DNA of 64,000 nt from NCBI GenBank assembly GCA_003216035.1, contig QCJM01000003.1, forward strand, positions 62,001 to 126,000, written 5' to 3'. The notes below the pieces were generated by a model. The model was not told where the DNA came from. It saw only the letters and a list, made by a program, of their open reading frames with translations, and made no database searches. Numbering within the stretch: position 1 is the stretch's first letter; each line of letters opens with the position of its first letter. The translations under genes and the position numbers were made by a program. Shown here piece by piece: positions 26,156-36,577 of the stretch. The stretch is from Prochlorococcus sp. AG-409-B13. Its GTDB lineage: Bacteria > Cyanobacteriota > Cyanobacteriia > PCC-6307 > Cyanobiaceae.

Positions 26156-27028
26156 TTAATTGCTTTCTGTAGTGATTTCTTTTTGATGTAGCAGTGAGTA
26201 AAGAAGTCTGCGTGAATGACCTGTTCGGTTGGCGAGTTCTCGGGCTGATTCACTCGCACTTGCTCCATTTGCTATTAAGGCAAGCATTTCATTCAGCATT
26301 TGAGAATCGTTGAATTTTTCTTGAGTCTTTACAGGAGCCCCCCCCAGTACAAGAGTACATTCACCTATTGGTTTTTGTGTCAGAAAATATTTAAGAACTT
26401 CTTCAGTGGTTCTTCCTATTTGTTCTTCATATTGTTTGGTAAGTTCTCGAGCCACTTGTAAGGGTCTTTCTTTTCCACATAGCTGAACCAATTCCTCAAG
26501 AAGCTTTACTAATCGGTGTGGTGATTCATAAATAATTGTGGTTCGCTCTTCTGAGGTAACTATTTTGAGACGTTGTTTTCTTTCTTTACTTTTTGCGGGA
26601 AGGAAACCTTCAAAGCAAAATCGTTTAGTTGGAAGACCGCTGCTTACTAGGGCGGTGATAGCAGCACATGGGCCAGGAATGCAGATCACGTCATGACCTG
26701 CTTCTCTTGCTGCTGATACAAGCTCTTGCCCAGGATCGCTTATCCCCGGTAAGCCTGCATCACTTATTAAAGCTAGGCTTTGCCCTTGCTTGAGAACATC
26801 GAGCAGCTTTGGGAGGCGATTTTGGGTGTTGTGTTTATGGAAGCTTATTAGAGGTGCTTCGACTTTTATTTGGTTAAGAAGTTGTCCGCTATGCCGTGTA
26901 TCCTCACATGCGATTATTGAAACTTTTTTGAGAACTGATCTAGCTCTAGGCGATAAATCTCCTAGATGTCCAATTGGTGTTCCGACTACATATAGAACAC
27001 TGGGCGCTGGTTCAAGGCGACTACTCAA
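26156..27028 (-). CDS. rsmI: 16S rRNA (cytidine-1402-2'-O)-methyltransferase
   Basis: Methylates the 2'-OH of C1402 in the decoding centre of 16S rRNA. Tetrapyrrole-methylase fold motifs: LYVVGTPIGHLGDLSPRA at the N-terminus, ACEDTRHSGQLLN, ALISDAGLPGISDPG and GPCAAITALVSSGLP. 290 aa is the usual length. The start is TTG at 27028, just 24 bases from the divergent cysQ ATG, so the two promoters must overlap or lie within the opposite gene. Downstream is the LapA-like gene, likely co-transcribed. Confidence 0.94.
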   Translation of the reverse strand: MSSRLEPAPSVLYVVGTPIGHLGDLSPRARSVLKKVSIIACEDTRHSGQLLNQIKVEAPLISFHKHNTQNRLPKLLDVLKQGQSLALISDAGLPGISDPGQELVSAAREAGHDVICIPGPCAAITALVSSGLPTKRFCFEGFLPAKSKERKQRLKIVTSEERTTIIYESPHRLVKLLEELVQLCGKERPLQVARELTKQYEEQIGRTTEEVLKYFLTQKPIGECTLVLGGAPVKTQEKFNDSQMLNEMLALIANGASASESARELANRTGHSRRLLYSLLHQKEITTESN

Positions 27029-27052
27029 AATTTCTTCTCTCCGAAACTAAAA

Positions 27053-27967
27053 ATGCTTGGTGCCAATTTTTTACCTAATGGAGTGAATTTAGAAGCACTC
27101 CTTAAGACTCTTAGGCACCTTAGTTGGGGTGCTGCAGATATTTTGCGTGCTTATGCAAGAGCTGAGCAGCCTCCTTATGGATTTCCTAAAGCATTGCAAG
27201 TTGAAGATGGTGGAGATGGCCCTGTCTCTGCAGCTGACCTTGCTGTTAATCAATGGCTAATGGAAGGCTTTGAGTCTTATTTTCCTTCTGCAGACTGGAA
27301 GCTATTAAGTGAGGAGACCGCTAAAGAGCAGTTGGTAGAGGGAGAGTCTTTAAAATCTGATTGGTTATGGATCCTTGACCCTTTGGATGGGACTAAGGAT
27401 TTTTTGCAAGGTACAGGAGAATATGCTGTTCACTTGGCTCTTGTTAGTGGACATGAGCCTTTGCTTGGAGTTGTCCTTTTGCCAGAGCTTCAAGAACTTT
27501 GGTTTGGCGTTATGGGAGTTGGTTCTTGGTGTGAAGATCGAGAGGGTAATAAGACACCAACTCGCTTGAGTCAAAGAAATACTTTTTCTGAGTTAATTCT
27601 TATAGCCAGTAGGAATCATAGGGATGAGAGATTAGAGAATTTAATTGAGAATCTTGGCTTTGGGGGCTCTAAGTCAGTAGGTAGTGTTGGTTGCAAGGTG
27701 GCAACGATTCTGCGTGGAGAAACTGATCTTTACCTGTCTCTTTCTGGGAAGAGCGCACCTAAAGATTGGGATATGGCGGCTCCAGAAGCAGTGCTTAAAG
27801 CTGCTGGTGGAATGTTTACGCATGCCGATGGCCGCCCTCTTCAGTACAACACAGGTGATGTAAGGCAGAAGGGTTGTTTAATAGCTAGTAATGGCAAAAA
27901 TCACCTTGAGCTTTGTGAGAAGGCCTTGCAACAAATAAATATTATTGACCCTGGATTTAAAGTTTGA
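27053..27967 (+). CDS. cysQ: 3'(2'),5'-bisphosphate nucleotidase CysQ
   Basis: Inositol-monophosphatase-fold enzyme that removes phosphate from PAP, a by-product of sulfate assimilation. Metal-binding motifs: LLSEETAKE (Glu), WILDPLDGTKDFLQGTGEY (Asp-Asp), and APKDWDMAAPEAVLKAAGG at the C-terminus. 304 aa. Ends 5 bases from the convergent pnp stop. Substrate is assigned from family resemblance; some relatives act on inositol phosphates or fructose-1,6-bisphosphate. Confidence 0.9.
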   Translation: MLGANFLPNGVNLEALLKTLRHLSWGAADILRAYARAEQPPYGFPKALQVEDGGDGPVSAADLAVNQWLMEGFESYFPSADWKLLSEETAKEQLVEGESLKSDWLWILDPLDGTKDFLQGTGEYAVHLALVSGHEPLLGVVLLPELQELWFGVMGVGSWCEDREGNKTPTRLSQRNTFSELILIASRNHRDERLENLIENLGFGGSKSVGSVGCKVATILRGETDLYLSLSGKSAPKDWDMAAPEAVLKAAGGMFTHADGRPLQYNTGDVRQKGCLIASNGKNHLELCEKALQQINIIDPGFKV

Positions 27968-27972
27968 GCCCC

Positions 27973-30138
27973 TTAAGTTAGAGGGGCTACAGGAGTTGGA
28001 GAGTGTTCAGGATGTGAGTCTTCTCCATTCTGAGGAACACCTCTCAAAGTTAGATTAATTCGACCACGATTGTCTATTTCTCGAACTCGAACGGTTACTT
28101 CTTCTCCAACTTTGACTACGTCGTCGACTTTTTCTACACGAGCTTCTGATAATTGTGAAATGTGAATCATGCCTTCTTTCCCAGGAAGGATTTCTACAAA
28201 TGCACCTATAGGGATAATTCTTGTGATAGGTCCCGTGAAAACTTCCCCTTCATTTACTTTGCGAGTAAGCCCCTCGATGATTCGTTGAGCTCCTTCTGCG
28301 GCTGCTCCATCATGAGAAGCAATAGTGACAATACCTCCATCTTCAATATCGATTTTGGTATTAGTCCTTTCTGTGATGCCTTTGATGGTTCTTCCACCAG
28401 GGCCAATGACCGTTCCAATTAGCTCGGGATCAATGCGGAAACTCAGCAGTCTGGGTGCATGGGGAGAGAGATTTTCTCTTGGAGCATCAATTGCTTCCAG
28501 CATTTTTTCCAAAATATGTATTCGAGCAGGCCTTGCCTTGTTTATGGCTTCGGCTACGGTCGCAATTGAAAGACCAGTAATCTTCATGTCCATCTGAAGA
28601 GCAGTTATCCCTTTCTCTGTTCCAGCCACTTTGAAATCCATATCACCTAGGAAGTCCTCGATGCCTTGAATGTCAGTTAGGATTTTTACTTCTTCGCCTT
28701 CTTTGATAAGACCCATTGCAGCTCCACTTACAGGGGCCTTTAGAGGCACACCAGCATCCATAAGTGCAAGAGTGCTTCCGCATACTGAACCCATTGATGT
28801 GGATCCATTAGAGCTGAGGACTTCGCTCACTACTCTCAACACATAAGGGAAAGTGTCTTTAGCCGGAAGAACAGGAACGATTGCTCGTTCAGCAAGGGCT
28901 CCATGGCCTATTTCACGACGTCCCGGAGAACGCATTGGTCGAGTCTCGCCAACGGAAAAAGGAGGGAAGTTGTAGTGATGAAGATATGTTTTTTCTGTGT
29001 TTGGGTTTAAATCATCCATTTCTTGCGCATCACTTGGAGTCCCAAGGGTGGCAGTGGAAAGTACCTGAGTTAGACCCCTTTGAAATAGTGCTGATCCATG
29101 AACTCTTTTTGGCAGAACCCCTGCAGCGGCTTGAATCTTCCTGACTTCATCAAGGCTTCTTCCATCAACACGTTTGCCCTCTTTGATGATTTGTTCACGC
29201 ATTAATCGCTTTGTTAAAGCCTTAAAATTGTTGCCTAATAACTTGCTGTTCGCGGCAATTGATTTACGTACGGCGTGATCCTCTTTTAGAGATTCAATTG
29301 TTTCATTGATTTCTGATTTGATTGCATCAAGTTTGGAATCTCTCTCCTCTTTTGTTTGGTCGAATTGTTTGAGGACTTCACCAATGGCTTTTGTGCAATT
29401 CTTGTCTAGGTAACTGGTTAAAGTGTTGTCGAAAGCTGGCTCCTCAAGCTTTTCTTGTTTTATCCCTTCTTCTTTAAGAAGTGATTGTTGGGCTTTGATT
29501 AGTTCACAAACTGCTTCATAACCAAAGTCAATTGCTTCGATTACGTCTTGTTCAGAAAGTTGATTTGCACCTGCTTCAACCATTACAACACCATCAGGAG
29601 TCCCCGCTACTACAAGATCAAGGTCTCCCCGCTCAATTTCTCGATAGCTAGGGTTTAGAACAAAATCATCTCCAAGTAGGCCTACTCGAACTGAGGCCAT
29701 TGGACCTTGGAAGGGTATCCCGGCTAGAAGTGTCGCTAGAGAAGCTCCTGTGACAGCAAGAACATCTGCAGGCACTCTTTCGTCAAGAGAAAGACAAGTC
29801 GCTACGACTTGAATGTCATCTCGCAGCCACGATGGGAACAATGGCCGCATAGGTCGATCTATTAGACGAGAAACCAGTGTTGCTCGTTCTGGTGGGCGTC
29901 CTTCACGACGCATGAAGCTCCCTGGAATGCGACCCGCGGCATAAAGCCTTTCCTCGTAGTCACAGATCAAAGGAAGGAAGTCAATTCCTTCTCGCCCTGT
30001 GGATCTGGTTGCGGTTACTAGGACTGCGGTGTCCCCGCATTCCACCATGACTGAACCGCCGGCCTGAGGCGCATATCGCCCAGTGGTCAGCCGAATCTCC
30101 CGACCATCAAAGGAGATCGACTGTGTCTGACCTTGCAC
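27973..30138 (-). CDS. pnp: polynucleotide phosphorylase
   Basis: 3'-5' phosphorolytic exoribonuclease of RNA turnover. Two RNase PH-like core domains (first about 1-210, second about 330-550), the all-alpha linker between, then a KH domain ([21 protein letters not shown]) and an S1 domain ([30 protein letters not shown]). Active-site elements [15 protein letters not shown] and [28 protein letters not shown] region are intact. 721 aa. GTG start at 30138. Transcribed after rpsN with a strong hairpin between, so it probably has its own promoter. Confidence 0.97.
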   Translation of the reverse strand: MQGQTQSISFDGREIRLTTGRYAPQAGGSVMVECGDTAVLVTATRSTGREGIDFLPLICDYEERLYAAGRIPGSFMRREGRPPERATLVSRLIDRPMRPLFPSWLRDDIQVVATCLSLDERVPADVLAVTGASLATLLAGIPFQGPMASVRVGLLGDDFVLNPSYREIERGDLDLVVAGTPDGVVMVEAGANQLSEQDVIEAIDFGYEAVCELIKAQQSLLKEEGIKQEKLEEPAFDNTLTSYLDKNCTKAIGEVLKQFDQTKEERDSKLDAIKSEINETIESLKEDHAVRKSIAANSKLLGNNFKALTKRLMREQIIKEGKRVDGRSLDEVRKIQAAAGVLPKRVHGSALFQRGLTQVLSTATLGTPSDAQEMDDLNPNTEKTYLHHYNFPPFSVGETRPMRSPGRREIGHGALAERAIVPVLPAKDTFPYVLRVVSEVLSSNGSTSMGSVCGSTLALMDAGVPLKAPVSGAAMGLIKEGEEVKILTDIQGIEDFLGDMDFKVAGTEKGITALQMDMKITGLSIATVAEAINKARPARIHILEKMLEAIDAPRENLSPHAPRLLSFRIDPELIGTVIGPGGRTIKGITERTNTKIDIEDGGIVTIASHDGAAAEGAQRIIEGLTRKVNEGEVFTGPITRIIPIGAFVEILPGKEGMIHISQLSEARVEKVDDVVKVGEEVTVRVREIDNRGRINLTLRGVPQNGEDSHPEHSPTPVAPLT

Positions 30139-30236
30139 TTGCTCTTATGTCTTTTTGTCTAACTACATTCTTGCATTTTAAAGGGACAGTTCAAGCAGAA
30201 AATTGGATTTGATTCTTTTTCGCTTATTTGACTGAT

Positions 30237-30279
30237 AAAAAAGGAGGGGTAACACAGACTTGTCACCCCTCCTTTTAAA
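30237..30279 (-). terminator. rho-independent terminator after rpsN
   Basis: A long inverted repeat AAAAGGAGGGGT ... ACCCCTCCTTTT lies 44 bases beyond the rpsN stop. On the minus strand it is a 12-bp GC-rich stem followed by T-rich sequence (TTTTTTAT), a clear intrinsic terminator that separates rpsN from pnp. Both flanks are A/T runs, so it could also act on the plus strand. Confidence 0.88.
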
Positions 30280-30322
30280 AATTAATTTTTAGCTTTTTTG
30301 ATTAAGTTTGAATCGTTTTTGA

Positions 30323-30625
30323 TTACCAGCTGGACTTGACCACACCTGGTAGCTCACCTTTATGAGCTCGTGCTCGAAGCTGGTTTCTGCAAAGACCAAA
30401 ATCTCGGTATACCCCTCTTGGTTTTCCAGTTGCCCAACAACGGTTACGAATACGGCTTGGGGCACTGTTACGAGGTAATGCCTGAATCTTGCGGTGTATT
30501 TCTAGTCGCTCCATGGGATCTTTGGCAGAGTTGAAAGCTGCCATCAGAGCTGTGCGTTTTGCCGCATAACGCTCAACTAGTTTCTTGCGCTTTACATCAC
30601 GCGCGATCATTGACTTTTTGGCCAT
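30323..30625 (-). CDS. rpsN: 30S ribosomal protein S14
   Basis: Small-subunit head protein. Full sequence fits the zinc-independent (C-minus) S14: [20 protein letters not shown], the [35 protein letters not shown] block, ending KSSW. 100 aa as in other cyanobacteria. Monocistronic by appearance, with its own terminator and a 175-base gap to rseP upstream. Confidence 0.98.
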   Translation of the reverse strand: MAKKSMIARDVKRKKLVERYAAKRTALMAAFNSAKDPMERLEIHRKIQALPRNSAPSRIRNRCWATGKPRGVYRDFGLCRNQLRARAHKGELPGVVKSSW

Positions 30626-30800
30626 GCAGCGGCTTGACGCCCTTCGAGTAGTTCTTAAATGTTAACTCTTCAAGTAATAAGGCTTGAACTCCTGGGGCTG
30701 GATTCGTTATTAAAAGCCAGGACTGAATTGCGAGATCCATTTGGCTCACTAGCTCAGAGGAAATTAACGAACAAATGTGGAAATTGCTTTTAGCTTGTTT

Positions 30801-31883
30801 TTAGTGGCCCATAAGCTGCTGAACAAGGGTTAGTTGACTGGTATCACGGATGATGAGCACAACACTTAATCCAACTAGAAGTAGAAACCCTGATTGCATG
30901 AATGCAAGTTGAATACGTTCAGGGATAGGCCTTCCCCTTATGCTTTCAATTAATAAGAGAGCCAATTGACCTCCATCAAGAAGAGGGAGGGGCAAGGAAT
31001 TTAGGACTCCCAAATTGATAGATACTAATGAGGCGAAAAGCACTAGACCTGTTCCACCTTGTTCAGATAGTTTTGCGCCGATTTCGACAATCTTTACAGG
31101 GCCACTGAGTTGTTGTGCTGTTGAACTGAAGTCAGTCAAAAGTCCTTTGTAGCCTTTAATTGTTCGGCCAAGTAAATCTAAAAATTCCTTATTAGTGTGC
31201 GTTAGAACTTCCCCAATGTTTTTTGCAGGATGAATTTTGCCTGAGATATTGGGCTGGAGCTTTGCGCCTACTTTCCCATTGCCTTGAAACTTCGTAGGGG
31301 TAAGGCTAAGGATTGTTTTTTCTTCTTCCCTCACTCTCTCAACCTTAATGGTTTTGCCAGGGGCCATTTGAATTTCTTTCACTAAAACTTGAACAGCTTC
31401 TTGCCCTTTCCCTAAAGCTTTCCCATTAACACTAATTATTCGATCTCCAGCAATAAGGCCTGAACTCTCAGCCACTTCATAAGGCTGAACAGACATTACT
31501 AATACTCCAGGCTCTGGTTGACTTGGTAATCCAATTAGACCTGCTTGCCCAAAGAGCACAAGCCAAGCAAGAAGGAAATTCGCTAATACTCCTGCGGAAA
31601 TTACTAGTGCTCTTTGATGAATTGGTCTGTTTTTAAGCAGGTTGGGATCGTTGGGAGGGATATCGCTTTCTTTATCGTCATCAGGGAAAGAGACGAATCC
31701 TCCAAGAGGTAAAGCTCTGAGTGCATACGTGACTCCTTTCTGTTGGGTTTTGATGATGGCAGGGCCAAAGCCAATAGAAAAACCACTTACGCGTATGCCT
31801 TGAGATGTTGCTGCCAAAAAATGACCAGCTTCATGAAAAAGGATCAGAAGTCCTAGAACTGCAATCGATGCCAATACGTTCAT
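30801..31883 (-). CDS. rseP: RseP-like site-2 zinc metalloprotease (M50)
   Basis: Intramembrane protease. The first segment carries the zinc-binding LILFHEAGHFLAA; the second half of the metal site is NSLPLPLLDGGQLALLL near the C-terminus. A PDZ domain lies in the middle (ESSGLIAGDRIISVNGKAL). 360 aa with about four membrane spans, the usual plan. Cyanobacterial relatives are implicated in cleaving membrane-bound regulators; the target here is unknown. It starts 19 bases after the serS stop, so it is probably co-transcribed with serS. Confidence 0.94.
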   Translation of the reverse strand: MNVLASIAVLGLLILFHEAGHFLAATSQGIRVSGFSIGFGPAIIKTQQKGVTYALRALPLGGFVSFPDDDKESDIPPNDPNLLKNRPIHQRALVISAGVLANFLLAWLVLFGQAGLIGLPSQPEPGVLVMSVQPYEVAESSGLIAGDRIISVNGKALGKGQEAVQVLVKEIQMAPGKTIKVERVREEEKTILSLTPTKFQGNGKVGAKLQPNISGKIHPAKNIGEVLTHTNKEFLDLLGRTIKGYKGLLTDFSSTAQQLSGPVKIVEIGAKLSEQGGTGLVLFASLVSINLGVLNSLPLPLLDGGQLALLLIESIRGRPIPERIQLAFMQSGFLLLVGLSVVLIIRDTSQLTLVQQLMGH

Positions 31884-31902
31884 TAAGCGAGTATTAGAAA
31901 GT

Positions 31903-33180
31903 TCATTCTGGCTGCAATTGATTTGCGCCGAAGTAAGGCACTATTGCGTTGGGTAGCAGCACACTCCCATCTTTTTGTTGCCCATTCTCAAGCAAAGCTG
32001 CCATGGTGCGCCCTACAGCCAATCCACTTCCATTGAGGGTATGGAGTAAACGGGTTTTTTGACCTTCTTTTGTGCGTATAGCAGAACGTCTGGCTTGGAA
32101 ATCAGAACAGGCACTGCAACTTGATATTTCTCTAAAGGCTCTTGCGCCAGGAAGCCATACTTCCAAGTCATATGTTCGGGAGGCGGAAAAGCCAAGATCA
32201 CCTGTACATATTTCAAGAACTCGATAAGGCAATTCAAGCTTTTGCAGTACAGCCTCTGCATCAGCTGTGATCTGGCTGTGAGCGGATTCAGAAGCTTCAG
32301 GATGCACAAACCAATAAAGTTCAACCTTATTGAACTGATGAAGTCTTATGAGGCCTCTAGTGTCTTTGCCATAACTTCCAGCTTCTCGACGGAAACAAGG
32401 ACTGTAAGCGACGTAACGAAGAGGTAGTTTCTCTGAAGGGATTACTTCATCTCGATGTAAAGAAGTTAATGGGACTTCAGCTGTTGGAGTAAGCCATAGG
32501 TCATCTTCGGCACACCTAAAACTCTCTTCTGCAAACTTCGGCAGTTGCCCTGAGCCTGTAAGACTAGCTGTATTTACAAGTACGGGGGGTAGAACTTCTT
32601 GATAGCCCTTTGAGGTGTGTAAATCGAGCATGAAATTAATAAGTGCTCGTTCTAATCGTGCTCCTTGATTTAGAAGGGTCACAAAGCGGCTTTGGGATAT
32701 TCGAACAGAACGCTCCGTATCAAAAAGATTTAGTCGATCAGCAATTTCCCAGTGTTCTTTAAGGCCTTTTTCTTCTCGCCGGTTACCCCATCGACGCTTT
32801 TCTTGATTGTCTTTTTCGTCTTTCCCATTAGGGCATTGAGGGGCAGGTAGGTTCGGAAGTGCAAGAAGTTTTTCTTTCAGACTGGCAGAAACGGTTCTTT
32901 CTTCTTCTTCAAATAATGCAACCTTTTGTTTGATTTGATTGCCTCTATTTCGAAGCTCAGTTAATTCGTTTGATTTTGGATCTGTTCCGCTCTTTATTTT
33001 TTGACCAACTTCTTTCCCAATTCGATTGCCTTCTGCTTGTAGCTTGCTTCTTCTCTCTTCAAGATCTCTTTGAGTTTGAGCTATTACTTGAAGGGGTTTA
33101 AGGTCCACCTTCATACCCCTTCTGCCTAGTTCACGGGCAACAAGAGTGGGGTTTTCACGTACCAGGCGCTGGTCAAGCAC
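31903..33180 (-). CDS. serS: seryl-tRNA synthetase
   Basis: Class II synthetase that charges tRNA-Ser. N-terminal long coiled-coil arm for tRNA binding (about residues 25-110), then class II motifs: LPKFAEESF and LTPTAEVPLTSLH, motif 2 as SPCFRREAGSYGKDTRGLIRLHQFNKVE, and motif 3 as LNGSGLAVGRTMAALLEN. 425 aa. GTG start (MLDQRLVRENP is the family N-terminus). Short-spaced to rseP. Confidence 0.97.
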   Translation of the reverse strand: MLDQRLVRENPTLVARELGRRGMKVDLKPLQVIAQTQRDLEERRSKLQAEGNRIGKEVGQKIKSGTDPKSNELTELRNRGNQIKQKVALFEEEERTVSASLKEKLLALPNLPAPQCPNGKDEKDNQEKRRWGNRREEKGLKEHWEIADRLNLFDTERSVRISQSRFVTLLNQGARLERALINFMLDLHTSKGYQEVLPPVLVNTASLTGSGQLPKFAEESFRCAEDDLWLTPTAEVPLTSLHRDEVIPSEKLPLRYVAYSPCFRREAGSYGKDTRGLIRLHQFNKVELYWFVHPEASESAHSQITADAEAVLQKLELPYRVLEICTGDLGFSASRTYDLEVWLPGARAFREISSCSACSDFQARRSAIRTKEGQKTRLLHTLNGSGLAVGRTMAALLENGQQKDGSVLLPNAIVPYFGANQLQPE

Positions 33181-33342
33181 GATGGTTCTTAAGTAAGTCG
33201 ATAAGCCTAAGTCTTCTTGATCCCAAAGATTGCGTATTAAAGAGAAAAGATCAGCTTTTTTACTGTTTTTTGTGTTGTTTACTGATGAATTTGACCTTGA
33301 GGTTTGATTAAATCAAATCAGAAACCTTTAAATTTCTTTTCC

Positions 33343-34833
33343 CTAATCGATGACTTGACTGATCAATAATGAGGCTGGCCTTGCTCTCCCACTCGCAGAC
33401 CACTCTTTTAAAGAAAGCAATTGCTCTTTCGCAGTTCGTGAAAGTGGTACAAGTTGAGTTGCCGCAAGTATTAGGTCAGTCTCTTCTAGTTCCCTTCGTT
33501 CGGCAAATGCAAGATGCATTGCTTCAATAACTGTTTGTTCTAGCTCTGCTCCTGAAAAACCTTCTGTGCGGTCTACAACTGCCGTTAGGGGAAGGTTTAA
33601 GTTTGGACGTCTGTGTTTAATATGCAGCGATAAAATGCTAAATCGCTCTTGAATGCTTGGCAGATCTAGCAAAAAGATTTCATCAAAGCGACCTTTTCGT
33701 AGCAGCTCTCCTGGGAGTCTTTCTACCCCATTGGCAGTTGCGACGACAAAAACAGCTGAGGTTTTTTCTGCCATCCACGTGAGAACATTTGCGAGGACTC
33801 GCTGACTGGTCCCTCCGTCACTGCGTGCATCACCCCCAAACCCTTTATCTATTTCATCAATCCAGAGTACGCAAGGTGCCATAGCTTCAGCGCGCTGGAT
33901 AGTTTCTCTTGTGCGTGCTTCACTTGCTCCTACAAGACCGGCAAAAAGACGACCTACGTCTAGCCGTAGGAGTGGCATGGACCAACTATGAGCAATGGCT
34001 TTTGCTGTTAGGGATTTCCCAGTACCTTGTGGTCCCACCAGCAATACCCCTCGTGGGAGAGGTAATCCAAAATCCCGAGCCTCATCAGAAAAGGCTTGGT
34101 GACGTTGATCAAGCCATGCTTTGAGTGCATCTAACCCACCAATATCAGCTGGTGTTGCTTTTGTTTCGCAATATTCGAGTACTTCACTACGTGCAACGCT
34201 TTGTCGTTTCTCTTCTAGAACCTCTTCTAGATCTTCAAGCCCAATTTTTCCCCTTTGGGCTAATGCTCTTGCCGCAACTTGACGCACACGAGCTTCACTG
34301 AGTCCACTGCAAGCGTGCGTCAATTCTTCTAGTACATCTCTTCGCAAATCAGAACCGCTTGCTTGGGCGATATTGCTGAGCAAGTTTTTTAGCTCTTGTT
34401 CCTTTGGAAGTGGAAGGTCAAGAATGGTTAATGCATCATCTAGGTCATTCGGGGGAGTCCACGGGCCTGAACAAAGAACAATGGTATGTGGCTGTTGCCG
34501 AAGAAACCCTGCAAGATTTTTCAGCATTCGAGCTATCCCTGCGTCTTCGCAGAAGCGATGAAAATCTTTTGCTAGAAGAATGGTTGGATTATTTGAGTCA
34601 AGTTTGTGTACCCATTGCAGTACTGCCATAGGCTGTCTTGCGGCAAGACCGTTTGAGTTAAGAATTCCCTGCAAACCTTCGATGTAGTCCCAGGTCGCAA
34701 GGCGCCTTGGTTGAAGTCTTGAACAGGCCTGCTTTAACAGTTCTTCAACTCTTTCTTCTTCCCCGCTACGAATCCAAATCAGTGGTGTACTGGCTTGAAT
34801 TAAAAGATCTAGATGGTTTTCCCAATCCTTCAT
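33343..34833 (-). CDS. Ycf46-like AAA ATPase
   Basis: A 496-residue protein with a degenerate N-terminal P-loop-like half ([14 protein letters not shown] and [14 protein letters not shown]) and a complete C-terminal AAA module: Walker [16 protein letters not shown], Walker [13 protein letters not shown], and sensor/arginine-finger region [20 protein letters not shown]. This matches the plastid/cyanobacterial Ycf46 family, which has been connected with photosynthesis and carbon uptake regulation in other cyanobacteria; function here is inferred. It sits between yidC and serS on the same strand with gaps of 104 and 162 bases. Confidence 0.9.
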   Translation of the reverse strand: MKDWENHLDLLIQASTPLIWIRSGEEERVEELLKQACSRLQPRRLATWDYIEGLQGILNSNGLAARQPMAVLQWVHKLDSNNPTILLAKDFHRFCEDAGIARMLKNLAGFLRQQPHTIVLCSGPWTPPNDLDDALTILDLPLPKEQELKNLLSNIAQASGSDLRRDVLEELTHACSGLSEARVRQVAARALAQRGKIGLEDLEEVLEEKRQSVARSEVLEYCETKATPADIGGLDALKAWLDQRHQAFSDEARDFGLPLPRGVLLVGPQGTGKSLTAKAIAHSWSMPLLRLDVGRLFAGLVGASEARTRETIQRAEAMAPCVLWIDEIDKGFGGDARSDGGTSQRVLANVLTWMAEKTSAVFVVATANGVERLPGELLRKGRFDEIFLLDLPSIQERFSILSLHIKHRRPNLNLPLTAVVDRTEGFSGAELEQTVIEAMHLAFAERRELEETDLILAATQLVPLSRTAKEQLLSLKEWSASGRARPASLLISQVID

Positions 34834-34937
34834 AGCAAGAGCAGTTTTTTTGATCGCATAAGCAAGTTTTCAAGAGTTAAAAAACTTATGACGAATAGTG
34901 CAGCTATCACATTCATGGATGACTGGGATCCTATAGC

Positions 34938-36086
34938 TCATTTGCCGCTTTTGGGTTCAAACGGAAGGCGTCCTGTTTCGCTAGGCGTAGCAGTAGCAGT
35001 TGCCACTGCGACTTTTGATTTCTGAGAAAGTTGATCATCAAGAATTTTTTGCAGGTTATCTGGCAGAGCTTCTCTACTTAGCAAGAAAGTTTGTAATGCC
35101 TGGAAAATATTTGCGATCACCATATAAAGAAGGACACCTGCTGGCAGAGGGAAGAAAAGAAACATCCCAGTGATCATTATCGGTGTGATTTTATTTGCTG
35201 TCGATTGTTGAGGGTTCGCAGGCATTCCTCTCCCTGATAGGAACTGAGATATCAAAAGAGTTAGGCCAAAACCTCCTACCAGAATTGCAATGTCCCAGTT
35301 AATTGCTCCATCTACATAGAAGCCGACTTGCCCTAAGGCCTTAATAAATAGAAAGCCACTTTTGGCAGCGAGGCCTGGGATTTTGGCCTCAACGGTTGCA
35401 TCGCCAGCAGAAATCGCAGTTACTGTTCCATCTGAAGAAACTTTTACGAGGTCCTCACCTTTGGTGACTTTCCAATTAGGGCTGTATTTGCTCCCCTCGT
35501 CATATTTGGAAAGCATGTTGGTGAACCCTTCTCCATCAAGCGTCTGTAATTTGATTTGCACTTTTTCCCCGGCTCCGATTTTCGTGCCGCCAGGCAGAGA
35601 TGCGATTACAGGGAAATGGTCGGACTCAGTAACAAATATCGAGTGCCTTGGGCTGGTGAATGGTTTTGGTTCAACTGTTGCTACTTGATCTGGAGGAAGG
35701 ATTTTTAGGTTTACTAAGTAGGGAACATCTGCAAATGGAGATCCCCTCAAGGTTGCGAAAAGAGCAAAAAGTATCGGCATTTGAACTAGAAGGGGAAGAC
35801 AGCCTGAAAGGGGACTGCCGAATTCACTCATCAATTTCCCCAGTTCCTCTTGTTGTTTCTGAGGGTTGGTTGCATAACGGGATTTTATTTCAGCCTGTCG
35901 CTTTTGCATAACTGGTTGAGCTATGCGCATGCGGCGTGCACTTCTGATTGATCCAGCGCTTAAAGGGAATAGTGCCAGCCTGATAACAATTGTGAGTGCG
36001 ACAATCGCTAGCCCATAGCTTGGGACTAATCCATAGAAGAAATCAAGGATCGGTATTAGCAGATTGTCGGAGATGTACCCGATCAC
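34938..36086 (-). CDS. yidC: membrane protein insertase YidC/Alb3, cyanobacterial type
   Basis: Inserts and folds proteins in plasma and thylakoid membranes. The first span region ([21 protein letters not shown]), the coiled-coil cytosolic loop ([19 protein letters not shown]), the [21 protein letters not shown] span and the C-terminal spans are present, including [19 protein letters not shown]. Between spans 2 and 3 is a roughly 120-residue lumenal insert with BIG2/Ig-like character ([21 protein letters not shown]). 382 aa with GTG start. Standard rnpA-yidC neighbourhood. Confidence 0.95.
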   Translation of the reverse strand: MIGYISDNLLIPILDFFYGLVPSYGLAIVALTIVIRLALFPLSAGSIRSARRMRIAQPVMQKRQAEIKSRYATNPQKQQEELGKLMSEFGSPLSGCLPLLVQMPILFALFATLRGSPFADVPYLVNLKILPPDQVATVEPKPFTSPRHSIFVTESDHFPVIASLPGGTKIGAGEKVQIKLQTLDGEGFTNMLSKYDEGSKYSPNWKVTKGEDLVKVSSDGTVTAISAGDATVEAKIPGLAAKSGFLFIKALGQVGFYVDGAINWDIAILVGGFGLTLLISQFLSGRGMPANPQQSTANKITPIMITGMFLFFPLPAGVLLYMVIANIFQALQTFLLSREALPDNLQKILDDQLSQKSKVAVATATATPSETGRLPFEPKSGK

Positions 36087-36169
36087 GATGCTCTCTCAGG
36101 GTGTAGGAAAAGGTGATGCCAGTTTGCAACAGGAGATGATCTGCTGTCTAAAAGTTCATGGGGATTGGC

Positions 36170-36577
36170 TCAGGCTGCAAAGCCTTGACCATCCTCCTTA
36201 GAACGCCTTGTGGTTTGAATATTAATTTGCTGTTGAATGTAATCTTCCGTTTCTCTGAAACGTGGCATGGAACGCATTTCTAGTCTTGCACCGTCTTTTA
36301 GGACAAGGACCATGTCTCCATATATTCCGAAACCTCTAGGAACAGTGCGGATTTCAGTGATTTGACTATAGACAACTTGGCTTTGATCTTTGCCGAACCA
36401 ACCACCAGTTACGGAAATTCTTTTGTTAGTGATCTTGTAGCGAATCCATATCGCTCTGACTAATGCACCAAAGGTGAATGGCAGGCCTACAAGAGTTAAG
36501 CCTGCAATGAGGTTGATAATTAGGTCCCATTTTGCTGGACCTCCTTCGTAAAAAGATTCTTCACTGCGAATGATCAT
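36170..36577 (-). CDS. bacterial PH domain membrane protein
   Basis: A 135-residue protein with two hydrophobic stretches at about residues 21-45 (LIINLIAGLTLVGLPFTFGALVRAI) followed by a bacterial pleckstrin-homology domain (YKITNKRISVTGGWFGKDQSQVVYSQITEIRTV). Function unknown; cyanobacterial neighbours of rnpA often include such a protein. Its start overlaps the rnpA stop (ATGA), so it takes the position held by yidD in many bacteria, between rnpA and yidC. Confidence 0.87.
   Translation of the reverse strand: MIIRSEESFYEGGPAKWDLIINLIAGLTLVGLPFTFGALVRAIWIRYKITNKRISVTGGWFGKDQSQVVYSQITEIRTVPRGFGIYGDMVLVLKDGARLEMRSMPRFRETEDYIQQQINIQTTRRSKEDGQGFAA

Noticed and set aside
26113-26268. N-terminal 52 codons of the 25885-26268 minus ORF
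   Set aside because: They overlap the conserved rsmI C-terminus in another frame; the LapA-like protein starts at the ATG at 26112.
33303-33317. TTTGATT-A-AATCAAA near-palindrome between the Ycf46-like gene and serS
   Set aside because: A neat 7-bp symmetric site, but AT-rich and short enough to occur by chance; listed here and not claimed as an operator.
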